A DNA stretch of 9,984 bases from an uncultured Collinsella sp. (lineage in GTDB: Bacteria > Actinomycetota > Coriobacteriia > Coriobacteriales > Coriobacteriaceae), in NCBI GenBank assembly GCA_900547345.1, contig URGG01000075.1, positions 1 through 9,984 of the forward strand, written 5' to 3'. This document shows positions 1-5,972 of the stretch, one piece after another (within the stretch, counting starts at the first letter, position 1; each line of letters opens with the position of its first letter). The notes beneath the pieces were generated by a model. That model ran no database searches and had not been told where the DNA came from. It worked only from the letters and a program-made list of their open reading frames with translations. A program made the translations under genes and the position numbers.

Positions 1-4
1 AGAC

Positions 5-27
5 GGAAAGCACATTAAGTGCTTTCC
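5..27. other. Hairpin of left arm, terminator-like
   Basis: GGAAAGCAC and GTGCTTTCC form a perfect 9-bp stem around the loop ATTAA, followed on the + strand by CTTT (TTT at 28-30). It could stop + strand transcription arriving from the left of the window, but the T run is short. Its counterpart in the right arm makes a repeat-element origin equally likely. Confidence 0.6.
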
Positions 28-31
28 TTTG

Positions 32-54
32 CGTGCGGAACTCGCGATAAACTT
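32..54. repeat. Inverted repeat, left copy (23 bp perfect)
   Basis: This 23-bp stretch is exactly the reverse complement of 247-269. Pairing continues weakly inward (CCCG at 57-60 with CGGG at 241-244). It is the longest uninterrupted inverted match I found in the window and would close a fold of about 238 nt. Confidence 0.85.
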
Positions 55-151
55 AGCCCGTGCCGGGCCCGCTGAGACCAGACCTGCCAAAATGGGACAG
101 GTTTATTTTGGTTGGTTTTATCTGAGGATATGCCGGGTGTGCAGCTATCGA

Positions 152-179
152 CAATTCAGAAAAAAGGAAAGCTGAATTG
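152..179. other. Internal hairpin of the left-end element
   Basis: CAATTCAG (152-159) pairs with CTGAATTG (172-179) around a purine-rich 12-nt loop. Read on the minus strand the loop is a pyrimidine run. It lies centrally inside the 109-116/205-212 and 32-54/247-269 stems, so all can form together. Confidence 0.6.
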
Positions 180-246
180 ACCATCTGACAAAATCGAAAC
201 CCGCACCAACCAGCCCTTTTGCTATTCCCGGCGGGGGCCGCGGGTA

Positions 247-269
247 AAGTTTATCGCGAGTTCCGCACG
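247..269. repeat. Inverted repeat, right copy (23 bp perfect)
   Basis: Exact reverse complement of 32-54. It is followed by a 4-nt spacer (270-273) and then the right-arm hairpin, the same order as in the left arm read on the other strand. Confidence 0.85.
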
Positions 270-273
270 AACA

Positions 274-296
274 GGAGGCCACTTAATGTGGCCTCC
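274..296. other. Hairpin of right arm
   Basis: GGAGGCCAC and GTGGCCTCC form a perfect 9-bp stem around the loop TTAAT, which is the reverse complement of the left-arm loop. There is no T tract on either side, so terminator function is doubtful. From 300 to 355 I see nothing beyond the run-out to the pnp terminator. Confidence 0.6.
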
Positions 297-355
297 GTCG
301 TGAGCAGGACTGTAGAGCAGGAAACTTCATATGCGTCCCTCCCGGGCGCAAGCAA

Positions 356-384
356 AAGGGCGACCCCTGTCCGGAGTCGCCCTT
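356..384 (-). terminator. Intrinsic terminator of pnp
   Basis: On the minus strand AAGGGCGAC, an 11-nt loop and GTCGCCCTT form a perfect 9-bp stem, with the T run continuing as TT after the stem. It begins 23 nt after the pnp stop codon, the expected place for the end of the rpsO-pnp transcript. Confidence 0.8.
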
Positions 385-407
385 GTTGAGCTGCTTATGC
401 GTAGCCG

Positions 408-2654
408 TTACTCGGCGTCGTGGTGACGGCGGGGTTTGCGGCCTCCGTTGTCGCCGGGACGGCGCGGACGGTCGCTGCGCTCGGAGCGCTCGCGACGCGG
501 ACGCTCACGGCGCTGGAAGTGCTCGCCATCGCCCTCGGAGGAACCCTCAGAGCGAGCCGGGGCCTCGGGCTTGTCGAGACGATCAAGCGAGATCTTGCCG
601 CGATCGTCGACCTCGATGACGACGACCTTGACCTCGTCGCCCACGTTGAGAACGTCCTCGACCTTCTCCACGCGGCCCTTGGCGACGCGGGAGATGTGCA
701 GCAGGCCGTCCTTGCCAGGCAGCAGGTTGACGAAGGCGCCGAAGGGCTGGATGGAGACCACGCGACCGGTGTACTCCTCGCCCGGCTCGGGAACCTTGAT
801 GATGAGCTTGATGCGCTCGACGGCCTGGTCGACGGACTCGCCGGTGCCGCCGACAAAGACGGTGCCGTCCTCCTGGATGTCGACCGAAGCGCCGGTCTCG
901 TCCTGGATACCGCGGATGACCTTGCCGCCGGAGCCAATGACGTCGCGAATCTTATCGGTAGGAACCTGGATGGAGACGATGCGCGGAGCGGTGCTGCGTG
1001 TGGTGTGGCGCGGCTCGGGAATCACATCGAGCATCTTCTGCAGGATGAAGGCGCGACCCTCCTTGGCCTGCTGCAGGGCGCGGGCCAGGATGTCGAAGGT
1101 TAGGCCGGTGGCCTTGTTATCCATCTGCAGGGCGGTGATGCCCTCGGTGGTGCCGGTGACCTTAAAGTCCATGTCGCCCAAGAAGTCCTCGAGACCCTGG
1201 ATATCGGACAGGACCACGGTCTTTCCCTCCTCCTGGATCAGACCCATGGCGATACCGGAGACCGGGCGCTTAATGGGCACGCCGCCGTCCATAAGGGCGA
1301 GCGTGGAGCCGCAGGTCGAAGCCATCGAAGAGGAGCCGTTGGACTCCATGACCTCGGAGACGACGCGGATGGCGTAGGGGAACTCGTTCTCGTCGGGGAG
1401 CACCGGGAGCAGAGCGCGCTCGGCAAGGTTGCCGTGACCGATCTCGCGACGCTTGGGGCTGCCCATGCGGCCGGTCTCGCCGGTGCAGAACGGCGGGAAG
1501 TTATAGTGGTGCATATAGCGCTTGCCCTCGGTGGGCTCGATGGTATCCAGACGCTGGCCCTCGTTGAGCATGCCGAGCGACAGGACGGAGAGCACCTGGG
1601 TCTGGCCACGCTGGAACAGACCGGAGCCGTGAACGAGCGGCAGGTAGTTATCCTTCACCATGATGGGACGGATCTCGTCTGCAGCACGGCCATCGACGCG
1701 CTCGCCAGTCTCGACGACCATGGTGCGCATGGCCTTCTTCTCGAGCTTCTTGAGCGCCACGGGGATCTCGCGCTCCCAAGCGGCCTGCTCCTCCTCGGTA
1801 AACTCGGCGCGGATGGACTCCTTCAGAGCCTCGACCTTACCGATACGAGAGAGCTTGTCGGCGTCGCGAAGGGCAGCTGCCATCTCGTCGTAGTGGGCAA
1901 AGATGCGCTCCTGGACCTCCTCGACGGGCTGGTCGAGCGGGTACTCCTTCTTGACGATGGGGCCGTTGACCTGCTCCCACTCGGCGACGAACTCGTCCTG
2001 GGCCTGGCAGAAGGCAGCAAGGGCCTCCTGGCCAAACTTCATGGCGGCGAGCATGTCGTCCTCGGAGATCTCCTCGGCGCCGGCCTCGACCATCGAGATG
2101 AAGTCGGCAGAGCCGCCCAGCTCCAGGTCCAGATCGGAGTTCTCGCGCTCCTCGTAGGTGGGGTTGACGATAAACTCGCCAGTCTCCACGTTACGGCCGA
2201 TGCGCACGCAGGCAAGCGGGCCCTCGAAGGGCACGCCACCGAGCGTCATGGCCAGGGAAGCACCCATGACGTTGATGACGTCGAAGGGGTTGACCTGGTC
2301 GGCGACGAGCGAGGTGGCGACGATGTGCACCTCGTTGCGGAAGCCGTCCGGGAAACTCGGGCGGATCGGACGGTCGATCATGCGCGCGGTGAGCGTGGCC
2401 TTCTCGCTGGGACGTCCCTCACGCTTGAGGTAACCACCCGGGATGCGGCCAGCGGCGTACATCTTCTCGTTGAAGTCGACGGTCAGCGGGAAGAAGTCGT
2501 AGTTCTTGCGCTCCTTGGAGACGACCACGGTGTCGAGCATCGTGGTGTCGCCCTGCTTGACCAGGCAGGCGCCGGTGGCCTGCTTGGCAAGCTCGCCCGA
2601 CTCAAAGGTGTAGGTCTTGCCGTACAGCTCAAAGGTCTTGGATACGAGTGTCAT
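408..2654 (-). CDS. pnp: Polyribonucleotide nucleotidyltransferase (PNPase)
   Basis: A phosphorolytic 3'-to-5' exoribonuclease that degrades RNA to nucleoside diphosphates and can add tails in reverse; it acts in the cytoplasm in mRNA turnover. The 748-aa product has the full family order: two RNase PH-like halves joined by a helical linker, a KH domain (about 554-620, IGSGGKVIRGI at 573-583) and an S1 domain (about 625-695, with FGAFV and GKDGLLHIS). Residues 696-748 are a charged Arg/Glu-rich, low-complexity tail that probably adds RNA or partner binding. ATG is preceded by AAAGGAG at good spacing; the stop is TAA. It lies 150 bp after rpsO, the classic rpsO-pnp pairing. An upstream hairpin next to the ribosome binding site may control translation. 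Identification is very secure. Confidence 0.98.
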   Translation of the reverse strand: MTLVSKTFELYGKTYTFESGELAKQATGACLVKQGDTTMLDTVVVSKERKNYDFFPLTVDFNEKMYAAGRIPGGYLKREGRPSEKATLTARMIDRPIRPSFPDGFRNEVHIVATSLVADQVNPFDVINVMGASLAMTLGGVPFEGPLACVRIGRNVETGEFIVNPTYEERENSDLDLELGGSADFISMVEAGAEEISEDDMLAAMKFGQEALAAFCQAQDEFVAEWEQVNGPIVKKEYPLDQPVEEVQERIFAHYDEMAAALRDADKLSRIGKVEALKESIRAEFTEEEQAAWEREIPVALKKLEKKAMRTMVVETGERVDGRAADEIRPIMVKDNYLPLVHGSGLFQRGQTQVLSVLSLGMLNEGQRLDTIEPTEGKRYMHHYNFPPFCTGETGRMGSPKRREIGHGNLAERALLPVLPDENEFPYAIRVVSEVMESNGSSSMASTCGSTLALMDGGVPIKRPVSGIAMGLIQEEGKTVVLSDIQGLEDFLGDMDFKVTGTTEGITALQMDNKATGLTFDILARALQQAKEGRAFILQKMLDVIPEPRHTTRSTAPRIVSIQVPTDKIRDVIGSGGKVIRGIQDETGASVDIQEDGTVFVGGTGESVDQAVERIKLIIKVPEPGEEYTGRVVSIQPFGAFVNLLPGKDGLLHISRVAKGRVEKVEDVLNVGDEVKVVVIEVDDRGKISLDRLDKPEAPARSEGSSEGDGEHFQRRERPRRERSERSDRPRRPGDNGGRKPRRHHDAE

Positions 2655-2667
2655 TGTTCTCCTTTAC

Positions 2668-2690
2668 CCCACAGGCCCCTTGCCTGCGGG
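2668..2690 (-). promoter_or_regulatory. Hairpin in pnp leader next to the ribosome binding site
   Basis: On the minus strand CCCGCAGGC pairs with GCCTGTGGG (nine pairs, one G-U) around a 5-nt loop. Its foot ends one or two bases before TAAAGGAG, the pnp Shine-Dalgarno. There is no T run, so it is not a terminator. Known pnp leaders in E. coli carry an RNase III-cleaved stem used in autoregulation; an analogous role here is inference. Confidence 0.4.
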
Positions 2691-2722
2691 CTTCTCATGT
2701 GACGCGGGCCCCCTGCCCCCGC

Positions 2723-2738
2723 CACGCTTCAGAGCGTG
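2723..2738. other. Short hairpin in rpsO-pnp spacer
   Basis: CACGCT and AGCGTG form a 6-bp stem with a 4-nt loop between the rpsO terminator and the pnp leader hairpin. It could be a processing or stability element for the pnp message; its function is unknown. Confidence 0.3.
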
Positions 2739-2757
2739 ATTGTTCGCGCCCTTACAC

Positions 2758-2789
2758 AAAAAGAGCGCCCCGCTGCGCAGGACGCTCTT
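2758..2789 (-). terminator. Intrinsic terminator of rpsO
   Basis: On the minus strand AAGAGCG (extended by CC across a one-base bulge) pairs with CGCTCTT, followed by a T run (TTTTTG). It starts 15 nt after the rpsO stop. Because no strong promoter is evident before pnp, partial read-through into pnp is likely, as in other rpsO-pnp pairs. Confidence 0.75.
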
Positions 2790-2804
2790 AGCATGTACAA
2801 ATCC

Positions 2805-3083
2805 TTACTGGATGTTGTCGCGGATGCCCAGAGCCTTGATGAGCTCACGGTACTCGACGATGTCGTTCTTCTTAATGTAGGAGAGAAGACGACGACGACG
2901 GCCGACGAGCATGAGCAGGCCACGACGGGTGTGGAAGTCCTTCTGGTGGGACTTCATGTGCTCGGTCAGCTCCTTGATGCGCTCGGACAGGATGGCGACC
3001 TGAACCTTGGGGTTGCCGGTGTCGACCGGGGTGTTACCGAACTGGGCAGTCAGCTCCGCCTTGCGCTCTTTGGAAACAGTCAT
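2805..3083 (-). CDS. rpsO: 30S ribosomal protein S15
   Basis: A primary 16S rRNA-binding protein of the 30S platform, needed early in small-subunit assembly. The 92-aa product has the S15 signature: HxxDFHTRRGLLMLVGRRRRLL (residues 46-67) and a C-terminal segment ending LGIRDNIQ. Family members are about 89 aa. The start chosen is ATG at 3083 (MTVSKERK), preceded by AAAGGTGA. The frame stays open upstream to 3179, but that part has no S15 similarity and lies in the leader. rpsO stands alone between recO and pnp with its own terminator. S15 represses its own mRNA through leader structures in several bacteria, and a leader hairpin is present here. Confidence 0.98.
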   Translation of the reverse strand: MTVSKERKAELTAQFGNTPVDTGNPKVQVAILSERIKELTEHMKSHQKDFHTRRGLLMLVGRRRRLLSYIKKNDIVEYRELIKALGIRDNIQ

Positions 3084-3103
3084 TGTTTCACCTTTCGTTT
3101 CTT

Positions 3104-3119
3104 GTCGCCCTCGGGCGAC
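3104..3119 (-). promoter_or_regulatory. Hairpin in rpsO leader, possible S15 autoregulation element
   Basis: GTCGCC and GGCGAC form a perfect 6-bp stem with a CGAG tetraloop on the minus strand, about 20 nt before the rpsO start codon. S15 leaders that bind the protein are known in several phyla but differ in structure. Assigning such a role here rests on position only. Confidence 0.35.
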
Positions 3120-3188
3120 GCTATTCGCCTCGGACTGGGAAGCCGCCGGTGGAGCGAGCATCCAAGATCGAGGTACCAACAGGTCGGT

Positions 3189-3197
3189 ATGTTACCA
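3189..3197 (-). promoter_or_regulatory. Candidate extended -10 promoter for rpsO
   Basis: The minus strand reads TGGTAACAT: a TGn element directly followed by the -10-like hexamer TAACAT. A -35 match is weak (TGCGCA about 18 nt upstream, touching the end of recO). Start of transcription near 3182 would give a leader of about 98 nt containing the hairpin at 3104-3119. Confidence 0.35.
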
Positions 3198-3221
3198 CAA
3201 GCAGCCCACGCCTGCGCATCA

Positions 3222-3971
3222 TCACCGACCCAACATGAATTCCATCGCACGGAGGCGCTGATCGGTATGAGTTGCCGCCCAGACATGCGAAAGCCCCAAC
3301 AAAAAAGCGGCAGTATGGGGATCAACCCTCTCGGCCATGAGCGCATCGAAGGTCATGGACATGAGGGCGCGCAGCCACGCGACCTCACCGGTCGACACCA
3401 GCTCGGCACCCGGAACGCTCGACGCACACGACCCGCACATGAGACCGCCCGCCTGGGGCGAAAAATACGACAGCATGGGGTCTCCGCACAGCACGCAGGC
3501 CGAAAAATCGGGTCGGTAGCCAACGTGCGACAGCAGCTTAAACACATATGCCGCCACAAGTAGATCCATGTGCGCCGTGTCGAGCCCGCTGCCCACCAGG
3601 GCAAGCGCTCGCTGCGTGATGGCAAAGGTAAACGGGTCCTCGGCGTCCTCAAACGAGCACACGCGCGCGACCTCGGCGATTGCGCTTGCGGCGCAAGTCG
3701 TCTCGTAATCGGGCGCTGCGCCGAGCGGCGCCTCCATAAGCTCGGCCTGCGAAACCACGTCAAGCGACCGTCCATGCGCGAGCAGCATATCGACGGTACA
3801 GAACAGCTCGCAGCGCGCAGCCAGGCGCCCACCGGGTTTGCGGGCGCCCTTTGCCACGGCGCGAACCTGCCGACCCCGTTCGTCAAGCATCGTCAGGATC
3901 AGGTCCGTCTCTTTGAGCTTCGTCTTGTCGAGGACGAGCGCCTTCGTGCGATATGTCCGGGAGCCTGCCAT
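3222..3971 (-). CDS. recO: DNA repair protein RecO
   Basis: A recombination mediator that works with RecR to load RecA on SSB-coated single-stranded DNA and anneals strands in gap repair. The 249-aa product starts with the OB-fold strand pattern of the family (YRTKALVLDKTKLKETD, residues 7-23) and has a helical C-terminal part. Four cysteines, C159/C162 (CVLC) and C179/C182 (CGSC), form the zinc site seen in many RecO proteins. ATG at 3971 is the natural start. Its only Shine-Dalgarno is AAGGA, fused to the TAA stop of era and about 12 nt away across a GC-only spacer, so translation probably depends on coupling to era. It is the last gene of the dnaJ-recO block. Confidence 0.93.
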   Translation of the reverse strand: MAGSRTYRTKALVLDKTKLKETDLILTMLDERGRQVRAVAKGARKPGGRLAARCELFCTVDMLLAHGRSLDVVSQAELMEAPLGAAPDYETTCAASAIAEVARVCSFEDAEDPFTFAITQRALALVGSGLDTAHMDLLVAAYVFKLLSHVGYRPDFSACVLCGDPMLSYFSPQAGGLMCGSCASSVPGAELVSTGEVAWLRALMSMTFDALMAERVDPHTAAFLLGLSHVWAATHTDQRLRAMEFMLGR

Positions 3972-3986
3972 GCGCGCCGCGCGTCC

Positions 3987-5063
3987 TTAGTCCTCGGCGT
4001 TGTAGCCAAAGCGGCGAATCTGGGCCTCGTCGTCACGCCAGCCGGCCTTGACCTTCACGTCCAGCTCCAAAAAGACCTGCGTGCCAAAGATGCGCTCAAG
4101 ATCGCGGCGAGCGTCGATACCGATATGTTTGATCATCTCGCCGCCCTTGCCGATGATGATGCCCTTTTGGCCCTCGCGCTCGACGTAAATGGTAGCGTGC
4201 ACGCGCAGCACCTTCTTGGTCTGCTCGAGCGCATCGCAGATCACGCCAACGGAGTGCGGGATCTCATCACGGGTGCGGCGCAAGACCTTCTCGCGCACAA
4301 ACTCGGCAACGAGCGTCTCATCGGAAGCGTCGGTACCCATGTCCTCGGGGAACCAACGCGGACCCTCGGGCAAAAAGTGCGCAACGGTCTCGATAAAGGC
4401 ATCGACGTTGAAGTTCTTGACCGACGACGTCACGATCTCGTCGTCATATTCCATAAGCTCGTGGGCGGCCTTAAGCTGCTCCATGACCTGTGCGGGGTCG
4501 GCCTCATCGGCCTTGGTGAGCACCAGGACCTTCTTGGAACGGGCATTCTTGACGCGCTCGGCAACCCAGGCGTCTCCCCTGCCGATCGGCTTGGTGGCAT
4601 CAATCAAAAACGCGACGACATCGACATCGTTCAGCTCGAACAGCGCGCTCTTGTTGAGCTCGGACCCCAGGCCGTCCTTGGGCTTGTGAATACCCGGGGT
4701 ATCGACAAAGACCAGCTGGTAGCCGGGGCGATTGACGACGGCGCGCATGCGACGGCGGGTGGGCTGGGCCACCGGCGAGGTGATGGCAACCTTTTTGCCA
4801 TAGCAGGCGTTGAGCAGCGTGGACTTACCGGCGTTGGGACGGCCGACCAGGGCCACGAAGCCGCTGCGAAAACCGGGTTCCACGTCGCCAAAACCCGCGA
4901 GGCTCTCATCCTCGTCGCACAGGGCGTCGAGCTCCTCGTCGCTCATGCCCTCAAACGGATCGAATTCCTCGACATCCTCGCAATCCTCGGTCGCTTCGGC
5001 ATCCACCGCATCCAGGGACTCGTCGTCCAGAGTTTCATCGAAAGGCTGCATATTGTCGGACAT
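3987..5063 (-). CDS. era: GTPase Era with acidic N-terminal extension
   Basis: A GTP-binding ribosome assembly factor that binds the 3' end of 16S rRNA during 30S maturation. The 358-aa product has G1 GRPNAGKST (74-82), a TRRR segment in switch I (102-105), G3 DTPG (121-124), G4 TKAD (183-186) and a C-terminal KH domain with GKGG (305-308). Two points are unusual. Residues 1-65 are a very acidic extension absent from E. coli Era, which is about 301 aa; and G4 is TKAD rather than NKxD, a substitution tolerated in several GTPase families. ATG at 5063 has AAAGGGA six bases upstream, which favours keeping the extension. The start lies 12 bp after the dgkA stop. Confidence 0.96.
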   Translation of the reverse strand: MSDNMQPFDETLDDESLDAVDAEATEDCEDVEEFDPFEGMSDEELDALCDEDESLAGFGDVEPGFRSGFVALVGRPNAGKSTLLNACYGKKVAITSPVAQPTRRRMRAVVNRPGYQLVFVDTPGIHKPKDGLGSELNKSALFELNDVDVVAFLIDATKPIGRGDAWVAERVKNARSKKVLVLTKADEADPAQVMEQLKAAHELMEYDDEIVTSSVKNFNVDAFIETVAHFLPEGPRWFPEDMGTDASDETLVAEFVREKVLRRTRDEIPHSVGVICDALEQTKKVLRVHATIYVEREGQKGIIIGKGGEMIKHIGIDARRDLERIFGTQVFLELDVKVKAGWRDDEAQIRRFGYNAED

Positions 5064-5075
5064 GAAAATCCCTTT

Positions 5076-5453
5076 CTAAATAAAGTCGAGCGCGTGGGCA
5101 AATACCAGCAATCCCACAATCGCGGCGGTGATGGAAAGTACGTATACGGAGGCGGCGGCGATATCCTTCGCACGCTTTGCCAGCGGATGGAGCTCCTGGG
5201 TCGCCAGGTCGACGATCGCCTCCATGGCGGTGTTGCACAGCTCGCCGTGAATCACCAAGCCACAGCAGATGATAACCGTGGCCCACTCGGCAATGTCGAG
5301 CCCCACGATGCAGCCGGCAATGACGGTGCACACGCCCGCCACGAGCATGACCTTAATGTTGCGCTCGGTCTTAACGGCGGTGACGAAGCCCTCCATGGCG
5401 TAGGAGAACGACTTTAAGAAGGACGGATGGTCCTTGTTCGATCCGGGAATCAT
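5076..5453 (-). CDS. dgkA: Diacylglycerol/undecaprenol kinase family membrane protein
   Basis: A small integral membrane lipid kinase. In Gram-positive bacteria members mainly phosphorylate undecaprenol, which returns the carrier lipid to cell-wall synthesis. The 125-aa product fits family size and has the signature HGELCNTAMEAIVDL (69-83) followed by HPLAKRAKD (89-97), with E30, E71 and E78 as the expected acidic residues. Hydrophobic segments lie at about 33-52, 56-70 and 100-121. ATG at 5453 is preceded by AGGAG, which overlaps the TAG stop of ybeY. Which lipid it uses cannot be read from sequence; the context beside ybeY and era is conserved in Gram-positives and favours undecaprenol. Confidence 0.92.
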   Translation of the reverse strand: MIPGSNKDHPSFLKSFSYAMEGFVTAVKTERNIKVMLVAGVCTVIAGCIVGLDIAEWATVIICCGLVIHGELCNTAMEAIVDLATQELHPLAKRAKDIAAASVYVLSITAAIVGLLVFAHALDFI

Positions 5454-5462
5454 AGACGGCTC

Positions 5463-5972
5463 CTAGTCGTGGGCGTGGTTGGTGATGGGGCCGACGTGGA
5501 CCAGCTTGGGGTCCTCGCCGCGCTCGAGCGCCAGATCGCGCAAGATGGCGTCCTCGCGGGCCTCCATGACCTCGGCCTCGTCGTCCTCGATATGGTCATA
5601 CCCCAGCAGGTGCAGCATGCCATGCACGAGCATCAGGCGGCACTCGTCGGTAGGGCTATTACCAAAGCCGGGGGCCTGGCGGGCAATGACCTCCGGGGCC
5701 AGGATAATATCGCCGAGCTCGAGCGTCTCGTCGGCGGGAATATCCTCGTCAAAGGCCGAGTCGCACTCAAACGAGAGGACATCGGTGGTACGGTCGATAC
5801 CGCGCCACTCGTGGTTGAGCTCGTGCATCTCGTCCTCATCGACATACGAAAGGGAAATCTCAACTTCACGCTCAACGCCCTCGGCGGCAAGCACGACCTC
5901 GCAGATGTGCTCTACCTCCTGCGCGTCGAGCAGCGTATCGAGCTCGGCATCGTTGCTGATCAATACACTCAA
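5463..5972 (-). CDS. ybeY: Endoribonuclease YbeY (rRNA maturation factor)
   Basis: A single-strand-specific metal-dependent endoribonuclease involved in 16S rRNA 3'-end maturation and ribosome quality control. The 169-aa product carries the zinc motif HGMLHLLGYDH (117-127, three histidines), preceded by RTTDVLSFE (61-69) and GDIILAPE (87-94), both typical of the family. The start is TTG at 5972: its first two bases are the last two of the phoH TGA stop region (TTGA overlap) and AAAGGAG lies six bases upstream. No ATG or GTG is available nearby in frame. The tight overlap implies coupling with phoH, its usual partner. Confidence 0.95.
   Translation of the reverse strand: MSVLISNDAELDTLLDAQEVEHICEVVLAAEGVEREVEISLSYVDEDEMHELNHEWRGIDRTTDVLSFECDSAFDEDIPADETLELGDIILAPEVIARQAPGFGNSPTDECRLMLVHGMLHLLGYDHIEDDEAEVMEAREDAILRDLALERGEDPKLVHVGPITNHAHD

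Larger units (their letters stand above)
2..299. repeat. Inverted-arm element with covarying terminal hairpins (REP/BIME- or MITE-like, family unknown)
   Basis: Two 53-bp arms face each other: 2-54 and, as reverse complement, 247-299. They match at 45 of 53 positions. The inner 23 bp (32-54 against 247-269) are a perfect inverted repeat, and each arm ends in a 9-bp hairpin with a 5-nt loop (5-27 and 274-296). Six of the eight differences lie in the two hairpin stems as three compensated pairs, so each stem stays perfect. Between the arms further stems nest without conflict: 82-86/98-102, 109-116/205-212 and 152-159/172-179. No open frame of note and no obvious target duplication are present; the left side is cut by the window edge. 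It could be an inverted pair of REP-type units, a non-autonomous transposable element, or a structured RNA. The structure is directly visible; the nature is inference. Confidence 0.75.

Noticed and set aside
331..426. Short + strand frame starting ATG CGT CCC
   Set aside because: About 31 codons running through the pnp terminator, with no ribosome binding site; coding is unlikely.
1434..2702. 422-codon + strand open frame opposite pnp
   Set aside because: Translation is Leu/Asp/Gly/His-rich with no motif, typical of the complement of a GC-rich gene; pnp on the minus strand is certain.
2667..2723. G-quadruplex in the pnp leader
   Set aside because: Four G runs exist on the minus strand, but one spacer is about 25 nt, and the last two runs are used by the stable hairpin at 2668-2690.
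3084..3179. Longer N-terminus for S15 from 3179
   Set aside because: The extra 32 residues have no S15 similarity, and ATG at 3083 has a proper ribosome binding site; known S15 proteins begin there.
3570..5417. 615-codon open frame on the + strand antisense to recO, era and dgkA
   Set aside because: It is an antisense shadow caused by high GC codon bias; the translation has no domain signature, while the opposite strand encodes three secure proteins.
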